Assembly (NCBI RefSeq): GCF_017876575.1
Contig: NZ_JAGIOE010000001.1
Coordinates: forward strand, 992,001 to 1,056,000
Direction: 5' to 3'
From: Paeniglutamicibacter psychrophenolicus
GTDB taxonomy: Bacteria; Actinomycetota; Actinomycetes; Actinomycetales; Micrococcaceae
DNA: 64,000 bases
Of this stretch, positions 19,601 to 26,839 are shown piece after piece. Both the position numbers and the translations under genes were made by a program. Under the pieces are notes generated by a model, which saw only the letters and a program-made list of their open reading frames with translations, searched no databases and was not told the DNA's origin. Position 1 is the stretch's first letter. Every line of letters starts with the position of its first letter.

Positions 19601-21341
19601 TAGAGCGGAGAAGTGGTTCGATCCCCTCTTCGGTGAGGAACTCGACAGACACGAAGACAGCTCCGTCAACCTCCAGACCTGTCTCGCGATGAAGGAACAC
19701 AACGTCTTTGTCGACTAGCGCCCGCATTCCTTCCGTTGTCGGAATAACCTTGGCCGTGCGAATGTCCTCAAGGCTAAGGTTCTTAGTTACAGTGCGGAAC
19801 GCGTTTGCCGATGAGGTTGTATCTGTTCCGTCTGACCACTCACGAAGCCAAGTGAGAAGGCCCCTCTTCGGCATTCGTTCAAGAGCCACTCTCGTGTCTC
19901 TAGCGCTCGGTTCAAGGCCCTTTTCCATTGCCGCGAGCAGGAGATCGCGCAGTCGGCTTGTACGTGTCGGAGTGGAGTAGCAGCGCCAATGCGGTACATC
20001 GGCTCCGGTGTTTGGCGACAGAATCCACCCGCGGTGTACGAGCATCTCGAAGCGGACACTCAAGTCAAGCGGCCGTAGCGCTACTCCGTTGCGAAGCACT
20101 GCGTTTGCATCCGGAATGTAATCGCCCGCGCCAGCAAGCTGCAAGATATGCGCTGCCAAGATATCGTCGCCGAAACCATGGCTTTCTTGGCCACGGCCAC
20201 GTGATGGCATGTAGTCCAGATGAGCCGCGGGGTCTTCCAGCGTTCGAACGAAAGGCAGTAGATCAACGAATATCTCGGCAAGAGACCGAAGTATCTCTCG
20301 GTTGTATTCATTTCTGAGTAGGGTCGTGCGGTCGTCATTTACGCTCCATGGGGCGTTGAACAAGGCCGATGCTGATGTCGTGTCCTGCAGCCGGAAATAC
20401 GACCAAAACTGGCCGATTCTCATGGTGTTTCCCTCAGCGGGAACCGCTACGGTGACCTTGACTTCCTTACGCGATACGGCTTCTCCGACTAGTTTGCGGG
20501 ATTCAATCGATGGAGCGTGCATGCGACTTCTTACGATCCAGTCTTTACCTTCGCCATCGGGGCCTTCGATCCTAAGTTTCCCGTCGCCTAAATCCCGTGA
20601 AACATGGCTCGTCTCGAAGGGATCAGTACCTACGACGCGGAGTTTCACTTTGCGGACAGCCCCCACAAACAGCAAGAACTCTGAGCTAAAGTTCTCGATT
20701 TCTGACCGTAGGTGTTGGAGGTTGGAAATTTCTGGCAGTTTCACGATCGTCGATGCCCACACCGCCAACTCTGCAAGAATTGGATCCTGTGGGATAGCCT
20801 GGGCTGCTTCGATGACATTGGGCGTGCGCATGATCGGAAGACGCTGGGTGTTCGCAATTCCAGCTATTGCGTGGCGAGCCTGTGGAGAATTAAACTCGAA
20901 TGAGACGGACTTGCTAAACACTTGTGGAGATTCGGTCACCGCCAGAACAGACTTGAACCCGAGACCGAATCGTCCAATTTCATCTCCACGTTTGCCGCTC
21001 AAATATGCGTGCGTGATGGTGACTAGGCCGGCCTTCGTGAATGGTTTCCCCGAGTTTGCACAGTAGAGAGTGCGAGAGGCCAGATCGAGTACGATCTCGA
21101 TTCTTCCTATGTCGATTGGCTCCGAGTCTTCAGCACTCGCAATCGCGTCGGCTGCGTTCTGGGCAAGTTCGAGAAGCGTGCGTTGCGCATATCCACCAGT
21201 CCGGATGGACTCCTCGTGGTTGGCATGCTCAGCTATCAAAGTAGGTTTCACTTCGTAGGCGGCGATTGCACTTGCGAACTGCTCGTTGATCTCCCGCACC
21301 AATGCATCGTCAGATACCCATCCGGCGACCGATTTAATCAT
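16626..21341 (-). CDS. Sacsin-like GHKL ATPase fused to SF2 DEAD/DEAH helicase
   Basis: A 1571-residue protein from an ATG at 21341 behind GGGGGAA; a TTG 12 bases further upstream is possible but lies inside that ribosome-binding site. The N-terminal 200 residues form a sacsin/HATPase_c_3-like module: N-box LLELAQNAADA, a CANSGKPFT lid motif and the GRFGLGFKSVL glycine motif. A long middle without recognised domains spans about 250-1150. The C-terminal helicase has Walker A ELPTGAGKTRVA (PTGAGKT from about 1199), FIDEAHRAGG (about 1304), GLSATPFKGR and motif VI QMAGRGLRG (about 1524). It is the first gene of the coupled four-gene run ending in DrmB. Such fusions are known as orphan large proteins near defence genes; coupling to NERD-helicase and DrmAB is unusual. 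It may sense or remodel foreign DNA or DNA-protein complexes. Confidence 0.82.
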   Translation of the reverse strand: MIKSVAGWVSDDALVREINEQFASAIAAYEVKPTLIAEHANHEESIRTGGYAQRTLLELAQNAADAIASAEDSEPIDIGRIEIVLDLASRTLYCANSGKPFTKAGLVTITHAYLSGKRGDEIGRFGLGFKSVLAVTESPQVFSKSVSFEFNSPQARHAIAGIANTQRLPIMRTPNVIEAAQAIPQDPILAELAVWASTIVKLPEISNLQHLRSEIENFSSEFLLFVGAVRKVKLRVVGTDPFETSHVSRDLGDGKLRIEGPDGEGKDWIVRSRMHAPSIESRKLVGEAVSRKEVKVTVAVPAEGNTMRIGQFWSYFRLQDTTSASALFNAPWSVNDDRTTLLRNEYNREILRSLAEIFVDLLPFVRTLEDPAAHLDYMPSRGRGQESHGFGDDILAAHILQLAGAGDYIPDANAVLRNGVALRPLDLSVRFEMLVHRGWILSPNTGADVPHWRCYSTPTRTSRLRDLLLAAMEKGLEPSARDTRVALERMPKRGLLTWLREWSDGTDTTSSANAFRTVTKNLSLEDIRTAKVIPTTEGMRALVDKDVVFLHRETGLEVDGAVFVSVEFLTEEGIEPLLRSIGFRDLDPESILNARLSTLPREPSDADLTTLWDAVLSVATPVASRAILSSSASVKVPTRDGGWAWPQQVLDIDVVLPAEAASKLLDRHRCVPDVAYKLGVVREPVKNFALEDESEFASFIQATLSLLNGQIGLDERPIKSFDLSTAEGPGPFSVLFMLRDANASPQVREKWTVSLLSIGEEKMVVEETDTGRTFAVMSPARWATEQVGVLNTSRGYRRVSEVVAPSLVRFDGLLPLYKGPHQALNALDLPDELDKVPARVLREMLEGDIFPRVDDDDTLVEFVLTASKIGLSGEKPVTIPARVKQAIEAHEPSSVYLATTDEQEDFLRTRQRPYLRVAPEQVVDMVEVVGCCRFEDSFSFSMVIEGNQDSQRILDIYTGLRNAFGIRLGSSKVIRALQIAKRVTTEEGVEDQPMDWYLDGSELVVRSDADEVRILRFVNEAFGLRLDNSELSAVLKAGLDHRLELLRQEAHSIDSDADRLDLYIGPDDLRDALPTGLWTALEAQGIVDDHTSVAELFLTVYGSDTLIILADRFREEGFSDVPAAWAGLPAAISWVRKMGFGTEFAGQRTERRLQEFVVPGAVRLNKLHSYQKKIGEDLRTVLTQPSEEGAAQKGMVELPTGAGKTRVATETVLRLFVDEVLSGTILWIAQSAELCEQAVQTFESVWRYLGDERPLTIGRLWDTNIVHKPDTGLSVMVATDAKIEAVMGRPEYEWLSRPTAVFIDEAHRAGGSTRYTAILRWLKVDGHNWERPLVGLSATPFKGRAGDHSGTKELVSRFGTNRLTAFESDSYRQLVNLGVLASVRHEVLPSGVDVELKDAERSSIQSSRLIDRNVYERIGRNEQRMRILVEHILSQDPEWPILVFTPSVLSAQVLAASLRYRGVKAASLSGQTGRQERRNVIKQFQDGEIKVLANCDLLVQGFDAPGVRALYIARPTFSPGAYIQMAGRGLRGPENGGKEECLIVDVSDNWGAMNDFLGYHEYTDLWKEHLG

Positions 21342-21997
21342 TTGTTCCCCCAAAGCTTCGCACTGTTACTGCTTAGACAAACGTGGAATGACCCTTGAAT
21401 TTCACACCGCGAAGCCGATACGTCTTCTTCTTCTGTGGCTGAAACTCTTTCTTGACAGTATTGCACTTCGTTTAGACGAAGGGCGCTAAAAAATGGGTGT
21501 GTTGGAGGACTCGCATACACATGCGTTCAGTTGCGCGAGGTAGGAGGGTGCCGTCTAAGGCAGCCTCGGACCCGATCTGGATTTATCGGAAAATCGTAGG
21601 AACAGATCCATCCTATGCAGTCTGGCAAGAGCGACGTAAATGGTATGAGTGGCTACCACCAAATACCAGATACGTGGCGTTCGTGTCTATTGGTTGAAAC
21701 GATATTCAAAACATCAATGTCGCAGAGTTGAATATCATCAAAATTTAGCATTGATCAGGCATGGATTGCAGTAGAGGACCAAGCTGATCGAGGCGGTCTG
21801 CTTCCGATGAATATCAGCTAAGAATAATTAATTTTGAAATTGTTCTGCATTTCATAATGTTCCAACCAAGTCATTGGCTGAAAAATTTTCGAGCGAATGG
21901 CGAGACAGGCGACAGTACGTATTTCGCATCGCTTGGCGGAGTGTTGGGCGGATCCGGGGCGGATGCCCTTTCAAGAAAACCCATTCAAGACTGCAAG
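21342..21997. other. AT-rich gene-free region upstream of the defence operon
   Basis: About 650 bp with clearly lower GC than elsewhere in the window, especially 21700-21860. It separates the DUF3883 gene from the large helicase gene and must carry the promoter of the operon. Several AT-rich hexamers on the minus strand could serve as -10 boxes, but none pairs with a clear -35 box. A 66-codon plus-strand frame (21497-21697) has no good ribosome-binding site and no family resemblance I recognise, so it is not called. Confidence 0.5.
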
Positions 21998-22870
21998 TCA
22001 AGCTGGCAAAGCGCGGTAGCTGATTGGTCTGAGGTCGAGCTTCGTTCGTAGGTTCCCGTGTAACCGATAGGCCGATCTACTTTTACTTGTGCTCCGTGCC
22101 TGATCGTCGAAATCGTAAAGTCTATACAACCAGTATGTTTCAGGGTTTCGCTCCGAAACTCTGACTTCGTTATCGGTGACAAAAAAGGGCGTTGCTGCGC
22201 CGTATCTGGACGTTTTGACTTCGATGCAGCGTTCCCTTCCGTTGGCGTCAAAGGAAAGCACATCGTAACCGATTCCGTCGCCTTGGGTCTGCGAAACATG
22301 CTCAACCTTGTTCGCAAGTTTCTTGTGTCCGGCCAGAAACAATAGCCGGGTCTCATTCTCAGCAACCGCTAGTTCTCCGGCAAGTCCCAACGAGGAATTC
22401 GCAGCCTCGATAGCCGCATAATCGCGTTTGGCCGCATTAACCTCAGGGTTGCCGGACTCCAGCAGTCCACCGTTTAGAAACTGCGGAACAGGGCGCAGCA
22501 CCAGGTCTACTGGACTCACGGGAAATTCTACAGGTTCTGAGTTTTCCAATAGCGCGAAATCTGTCGGCGATCTATCGACGATGTGTTTTGCAACGGCAAT
22601 TTCGAGCGAGCCTTGATAGTTCGCTTTGGGCATCAACCCGCGCAGATACGGCCAGCCGAGCCTGACTAGTACGGCTGAAATGTTGAGCATTTTAAATTCA
22701 AAGGCCTTCGGCGCCCGGCCAAACTGACCAGCCAGTTTGCGGTAGGTAGCCGCTTTGTTGATCGGTTCACCGTGCAAGTCGGCTATGAACAAGGAGAAGT
22801 AGGCCTCAATGGTCGCGTAGTTCTCAGAATCAGACCACGCGGTGCCAACCGCCGAAAGGTTCATGAGCAT
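21998..22870 (-). CDS. DUF3883 (NO VEIN C-terminal) nuclease-like protein
   Basis: A 290-residue protein. The N-terminal half has helical sequence (NKAATYRKLAGQFGRAPKAFE) typical of proteins that carry DUF3883 at the end. The C-terminal DUF3883 domain shows GLAGELAV (Glu166), GDGIGYDVLSFD (Asp203) and RCIEVKTS (Glu217-x-Lys219), a PDDEXK-type nuclease pattern. This domain is common in restriction and defence proteins. It lies upstream of, and in the same direction as, the DISARM-like operon but separated by 656 bp, so it probably has its own promoter. It may be a nuclease partner or an independent defence gene. The start is ATG, with a second possible ATG two codons later; the ribosome-binding site is weak. 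Confidence 0.8.
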   Translation of the reverse strand: MLMNLSAVGTAWSDSENYATIEAYFSLFIADLHGEPINKAATYRKLAGQFGRAPKAFEFKMLNISAVLVRLGWPYLRGLMPKANYQGSLEIAVAKHIVDRSPTDFALLENSEPVEFPVSPVDLVLRPVPQFLNGGLLESGNPEVNAAKRDYAAIEAANSSLGLAGELAVAENETRLLFLAGHKKLANKVEHVSQTQGDGIGYDVLSFDANGRERCIEVKTSRYGAATPFFVTDNEVRVSERNPETYWLYRLYDFDDQARSTSKSRSAYRLHGNLRTKLDLRPISYRALPA

Positions 22871-22957
22871 TCCACTGTCTCCCAGATTGATCTCAGGGAT
22901 CTTTAGGATACAGGAGCCAGAGGCAACCGAGTTGTAAGCCTGGCGACCACGAGTCCT

Positions 22958-24166
22958 TTAAGGCACCGTCAAGCGCTTCTTTAGGTAAGGAACCGCAACA
23001 GCAAGATAAGTGCGCACCACGCTGTAGCTGGTATGGGTTATCAGCTCGATAGCGCCCTCGCTCAGCTCCTTGAGGCTGGCAGGGCCATGGGCAATCGAAT
23101 AGGCGGCCAGGATTCCGGCTTCAGCCAGCTCCTCGGGGCTGAGCTCAACGCTGCCGGCAATCACGATCACGTCGGTTTCCGGCCGGCTCGCCAGCCGCAC
23201 ACCGTTGACAACCTTTCCGTGCAGCGACTGCGAGTCCAATCGCCCTTCACCGGTGATCACCAGATCGGCTGCTTCCAAGATCTCGCGGGCGTTCAGGATC
23301 CTTGCCACGAGCTCCCATCCGGGGACCAACTCGACCTCACAAAATCCCGCCAGCGATACGGCCAGGCCTCCGGCCGCGCCCATGCCAGGCGCCTCGCCCA
23401 GATGGCGCCCAGTGACTTCACCAATGACGGCGGCCAAGCGCCGAAGCCCGGCGTCCAAGACGTCGATGTCCGCGTCTTTCGCACCCTTTTGGGGACCGAA
23501 CACTGCTGCTGCCCCGAGTGGGCCAACCAAGGGATCGGTGACGTCGCAGGCGATCTTCCAAGACACTTCAAAGACCCGGGCATCAACGCCGGAAACATCA
23601 ATGGAAGCAAGCTGCTCCAGTGAGCCGCCACCTGGGGGCAACTGGTTGCCGTGGGCGTCCATGAAGCGTGCACCCAGGGCGTTGAACAACCCGGTGCCAC
23701 CGTCGGTCGTTGCTGATCCACCGAGGCACAACACAATTTCGGTGGCTCCCTCCGTGAGCGCCTCATCCACCAACGCCCCGATCCCGTAGGTGGAGGCATC
23801 AAGCGGACGCAACGGAACGTCGCTGACGGCCGGCAATCCGTTGGCCTCGGCGGCTTCGATGATGGCGGTAGTGCCATCGCGTGACAGGCCGTAGCGCGCG
23901 GTGACTCTGCGTCCGAGGGCGTCGGTGGTGGCGACGCTCCGGGCTTCCGTTTTCCAGGCATCCATCACCGCGTCGAGGGTTCCTTCGCCGCCGTCGGCAA
24001 AGGGCAACGTGGTGATGTCCACGTCCCGACCGGAGGCTTGTGCTGCCGCCCGGGCGCCCCGGGCCATGGCCTGGGCAACTGCTCCGGCGCCGGCACTGCC
24101 CTTGAAGGAATCGGGAACGATGGCAATGGACAGCGCCGGGCTTTGATGCTTCGCGTCAAGGGTCAT
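22958..24166 (-). CDS. garK: Glycerate 2-kinase, GarK family
   Basis: About 402 residues, starting at an ATG at 24166 where the family signature begins (SIAIVPDSFKGSAGAGAVAQ). A longer upstream frame is not homologous. Typical segments are TTLPFADGGEGTLDA, ATEIVLCLGGSATTDGGTGLF, FGPQKGA, GAAGGLA and DLVITGEGRLDSQSLHGK. The enzyme phosphorylates D-glycerate, the end product of many sugar-acid pathways, feeding 2-phosphoglycerate into glycolysis. The gene is 167 bp downstream of an enolase-superfamily dehydratase in the same direction, which supports a sugar-acid catabolic role. It lies directly next to the defence island, whose last gene ends fewer than 90 bp away. Confidence 0.9.
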   Translation of the reverse strand: MTLDAKHQSPALSIAIVPDSFKGSAGAGAVAQAMARGARAAAQASGRDVDITTLPFADGGEGTLDAVMDAWKTEARSVATTDALGRRVTARYGLSRDGTTAIIEAAEANGLPAVSDVPLRPLDASTYGIGALVDEALTEGATEIVLCLGGSATTDGGTGLFNALGARFMDAHGNQLPPGGGSLEQLASIDVSGVDARVFEVSWKIACDVTDPLVGPLGAAAVFGPQKGAKDADIDVLDAGLRRLAAVIGEVTGRHLGEAPGMGAAGGLAVSLAGFCEVELVPGWELVARILNAREILEAADLVITGEGRLDSQSLHGKVVNGVRLASRPETDVIVIAGSVELSPEELAEAGILAAYSIAHGPASLKELSEGAIELITHTSYSVVRTYLAVAVPYLKKRLTVP

Positions 24167-24333
24167 GGGTGGGCCTTTGGTCGGTGGGTGGGTGAGGAGC
24201 CGGCCGCGTCGCCATTTCCAAGGCTCGAGACCGAGGAGGTCAATTGACATGGCAAAATCTGGTTTTGTGCAGGGAATCCGGGGCCGGCCAATGGCATCGA
24301 CCCGCGTCTGTTCCGATCCCCGCTGTTCGGCTG

Positions 24334-25512
24334 CTATATCCGAGCGTTTGCCGCCGGTTGCGCTGCCACCAGCACCAGGCGGTCGACCAGATGCCTTTCG
24401 AGCACCTCCATGTCCGGGGCGAACCCTAGCCCCGGTGTGTCCGGCAGTTCGATGACCGGCCGGGCAGCATGCAGCGGGTGTAGGTGTTCCTCCCAGAGCA
24501 GCAGCGGGGCTTCCAACGGGACGTCGTCGTCCATTGCGGCAATGAACTGCGCGGTGGCAACCTGGGCCGGTCCGTAGTAGAAGCAATGCGGCACCACCAG
24601 CGCCGTTGGATGGGGATGCAGGTGGCCCAACATGGAGCTGAACCCGCCGATCTTGCCAATGCTTGGTTGGGCCACGTCCAGTGCCCTTGCCGTGAGCGCG
24701 GCGTCAAGGGCTTCGGTGCCCGAGGCGTTCTCGCCGCCGGCCAGGGGAATGCCACGGAGGGCCAGTCGGGCGTGGGCCTCGACGGCGTCCGGTGGCCAGA
24801 GTGGTTCCTCGAGCCAACGCAGGTTCAGGGGCAGGAAGGAATCGATGGCTTCGGCTGCATCGGCTTCATTCCACCGGCAATTCACGTCAACCATGAGCGG
24901 CGCGCCGGCGCCGGCCTGCATCCGGGCCGCGGCAATGGCGGGGTAACTGGATTCGTGCAGCTTGAACGCCCCAAAGCCCTGCTGTTGGGCGCGGGAGATC
25001 TGCCGGGTGACCTCGGCAGGGTCTTCCCCGTAGTGCACCAGGCTGGCGTATGCGCCGATGCTGTCGCGGGCCGCGGGGTTCAGCAGCTTCCGCAGCGGCT
25101 TTTCGGCGATTTGTGCCTTGATATCCCACAAGGCGATGTCGAGGGCGGAAATGGCGTAGAGAACCGGACCGGTGCGTCCAAAGGCGTGGAAGGCGCGTTG
25201 GGCCTGGTCGTGGAGGGCCTCGGGGTCCGCGGGCTTGCCCAGGTAGAACGGGGCGACCAGCGATTCGAGCGCCGCCCAGGTCACGTCGTTGACCTTGTGC
25301 CCGAAGGCTTCGCCCCAGCCGACCAGCCCTTCGCTCGTTGTCACCTTGGCCATGAGCGATTCCATGGCGGTAAAGGTTTGCGAGGAAGCGTTGAATTCAT
25401 CAATGCTCTCGTTGGCTGCTTCCGTGCTGCGTGCCGCGCTGAAGGGCATGCGCACCCGGAGCAGCTCCACCGACTCGACGGTTTGGACCGGGCGTGGAAC
25501 TGTCACTGACAT
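24334..25512 (-). CDS. Enolase-superfamily (mandelate racemase/muconate lactonizing) sugar-acid dehydratase
   Basis: A 392-residue protein from an ATG at 25512, with GGAG 7 bases upstream. It has the capping N-terminal domain (to about residue 125) and the TIM barrel. General base Lys184-x-His186 (FKLHES), metal ligands Asp209 (MVDVN), Glu235/236 (LEEPL) and Glu261 (GGENASG), and a His309 (VPHCFYYG) follow the mandelate-racemase subgroup plan. Such enzymes dehydrate or epimerise aldonic or aldaric acids. With glycerate kinase downstream and a carbohydrate ABC importer divergent to it, it likely opens a sugar-acid branch. The specific acid cannot be told from sequence. Confidence 0.87.
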   Translation of the reverse strand: MSVTVPRPVQTVESVELLRVRMPFSAARSTEAANESIDEFNASSQTFTAMESLMAKVTTSEGLVGWGEAFGHKVNDVTWAALESLVAPFYLGKPADPEALHDQAQRAFHAFGRTGPVLYAISALDIALWDIKAQIAEKPLRKLLNPAARDSIGAYASLVHYGEDPAEVTRQISRAQQQGFGAFKLHESSYPAIAAARMQAGAGAPLMVDVNCRWNEADAAEAIDSFLPLNLRWLEEPLWPPDAVEAHARLALRGIPLAGGENASGTEALDAALTARALDVAQPSIGKIGGFSSMLGHLHPHPTALVVPHCFYYGPAQVATAQFIAAMDDDVPLEAPLLLWEEHLHPLHAARPVIELPDTPGLGFAPDMEVLERHLVDRLVLVAAQPAANARI

Positions 25513-25909
25513 GGATGGCTCCAATGGAAAGGATTGGTTTTCGTGGCAGATTGCCGGGCCTCTGTTCGAACGGCCCACACCACCCGAATATAGGCTCGGG
25601 CTTCATGACTGTCTAGAACCAAGAGTGGATGGGTTGATGCCATAAAGGCATCGAACCCTCCTCGCCGGCTCCGCATTGCACTGGGGACTAGGGCGGCCGC
25701 CGCCCCGGTGGTCTTCCCGTGACACCGAAGATGGCGAACGGTTTCAAGAATCCGGCCTAGGGTGTTTGACGTCACATCGTGGGGCGTTTACTGTTGATCC
25801 AACACCGGAAACCGCTTTCCCAAACCAGGAGGCCGTGTATGTCGAACGTCCAACTTCCGCTCTGCAGGGCCCAAGCTCCTGCGCGCGGCAACACCGAGGA
25901 GTCAAGTTC
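25513..25909 (+). promoter_or_regulatory. Divergent promoter region with LacI-type operator
   Basis: This gap holds control signals for the ABC permease operon. A good sigma-70-like promoter is present: -35 TTGACG at 25766-25771, 17-bp spacer, -10 TACTGT at 25789-25794. The operator GGAAACCGCTTTCC (25807-25820) lies just past the expected start point, in a position to block transcription. The same operator recurs at 38114-38127 and a close variant at 36857-36870. The rest of the region (25513-25760), between the dehydratase start and this promoter, shows no gene. Confidence 0.8.
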
Positions 25910-26839
25910 ATGAGTGCGCTCGGCGAACTGACCCGACTCAAAAGCAAACCCGGGCGCATCAAGGCCAAGCCGAAGGACAACAAGGCCGCCTACATATTCC
26001 TGCTTCCATGGCTGATCGGTCTGGCCGGAATCACCATCGGCCCGATGTTCATGTCGTTGTACCTTTCCTTCACCGACTACAACCTGCTCCAGGCCCCGGT
26101 CTGGTCCGGCTTCGACAACATCGTGCGGATGTTCGAGGACGCCCGGCTGCTGAACTCGCTGAAGGTCACCTTCACCTACGTCTTGGTGGGTGTGCCGCTG
26201 CAGCTCGCCCTGGCCCTGGGCGTTGCCATCCTGCTGGACCGCGGGATGCGCGGCCTGGCCATCTACCGCTCGATCTTCTACCTGCCCTCGCTCCTTGGCT
26301 CCTCCGTGGCCATCGCGGTGCTGTGGAAGCAGATCTTCGGCACGTCCGGCCTGGTCAACCAGTTCCTGGCCATGATCGGCATCCAGGGTCCCGGCTGGAT
26401 CTCGGATCCGGACACAGCACTCGGCACCCTGATCCTGCTCAACGTGTGGACCTTCGGCTCGCCCATGATCATCTTCCTGGCCGCCCTGCGCCAGGTCCCG
26501 GTCATGTACTACGAAGCGGCATCGATCGACGGGGCTTCCAAGTACCGGCAGTTCCTCACTATCACCCTGCCGATGATCAGCCCGATCATCTTCTTCAACC
26601 TCATCCTGCAGGTCATTGGCGCCTTCCAGTCCTTCACCCAGGCGTTCATCGTCTCGGGCGGCAAGGGCGGACCCTCCGACTCCACCATGTTCTTCACGCT
26701 CTACCTCTACCAACAGGGCTTCGGACGCTTCGACATGGGCTACGCATCGGCCATCGCCTGGCTGTTGGTGGTCATCGTCGGTCTGTTCACGGCCGTAAAC
26801 TTCCTAGCTTCAAAGTATTGGGTGTTCTACGATGACTGA
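25910..26839 (+). CDS. Carbohydrate ABC transporter permease (MalF type)
   Basis: A 309-residue inner-membrane permease from an ATG at 25910 behind GAGGAG. It has six predicted transmembrane segments and the binding-protein-dependent transport signature EAASIDGASKYRQF (the EAA loop that contacts the ATPase) near residue 205. It belongs to the CUT1 sugar-importer family. The next permease overlaps it by 8 bp. No ATPase is encoded nearby, so it probably uses a shared MsiK-type ATPase, as is usual in actinomycetes. The substrate-binding protein is 10 kb away at 38.2 kb under the same operator. Confidence 0.93.
   Translation: MSALGELTRLKSKPGRIKAKPKDNKAAYIFLLPWLIGLAGITIGPMFMSLYLSFTDYNLLQAPVWSGFDNIVRMFEDARLLNSLKVTFTYVLVGVPLQLALALGVAILLDRGMRGLAIYRSIFYLPSLLGSSVAIAVLWKQIFGTSGLVNQFLAMIGIQGPGWISDPDTALGTLILLNVWTFGSPMIIFLAALRQVPVMYYEAASIDGASKYRQFLTITLPMISPIIFFNLILQVIGAFQSFTQAFIVSGGKGGPSDSTMFFTLYLYQQGFGRFDMGYASAIAWLLVVIVGLFTAVNFLASKYWVFYDD

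Noticed and set aside
21497-21697. 66-codon plus-strand frame in the AT-rich region
   Set aside because: No ribosome-binding site or recognisable domain; possible small protein but not supportable.
24167-24586. Longer N-terminus for glycerate kinase
   Set aside because: It overlaps the end of the dehydratase gene in another frame and the family starts at the ATG at 24166.
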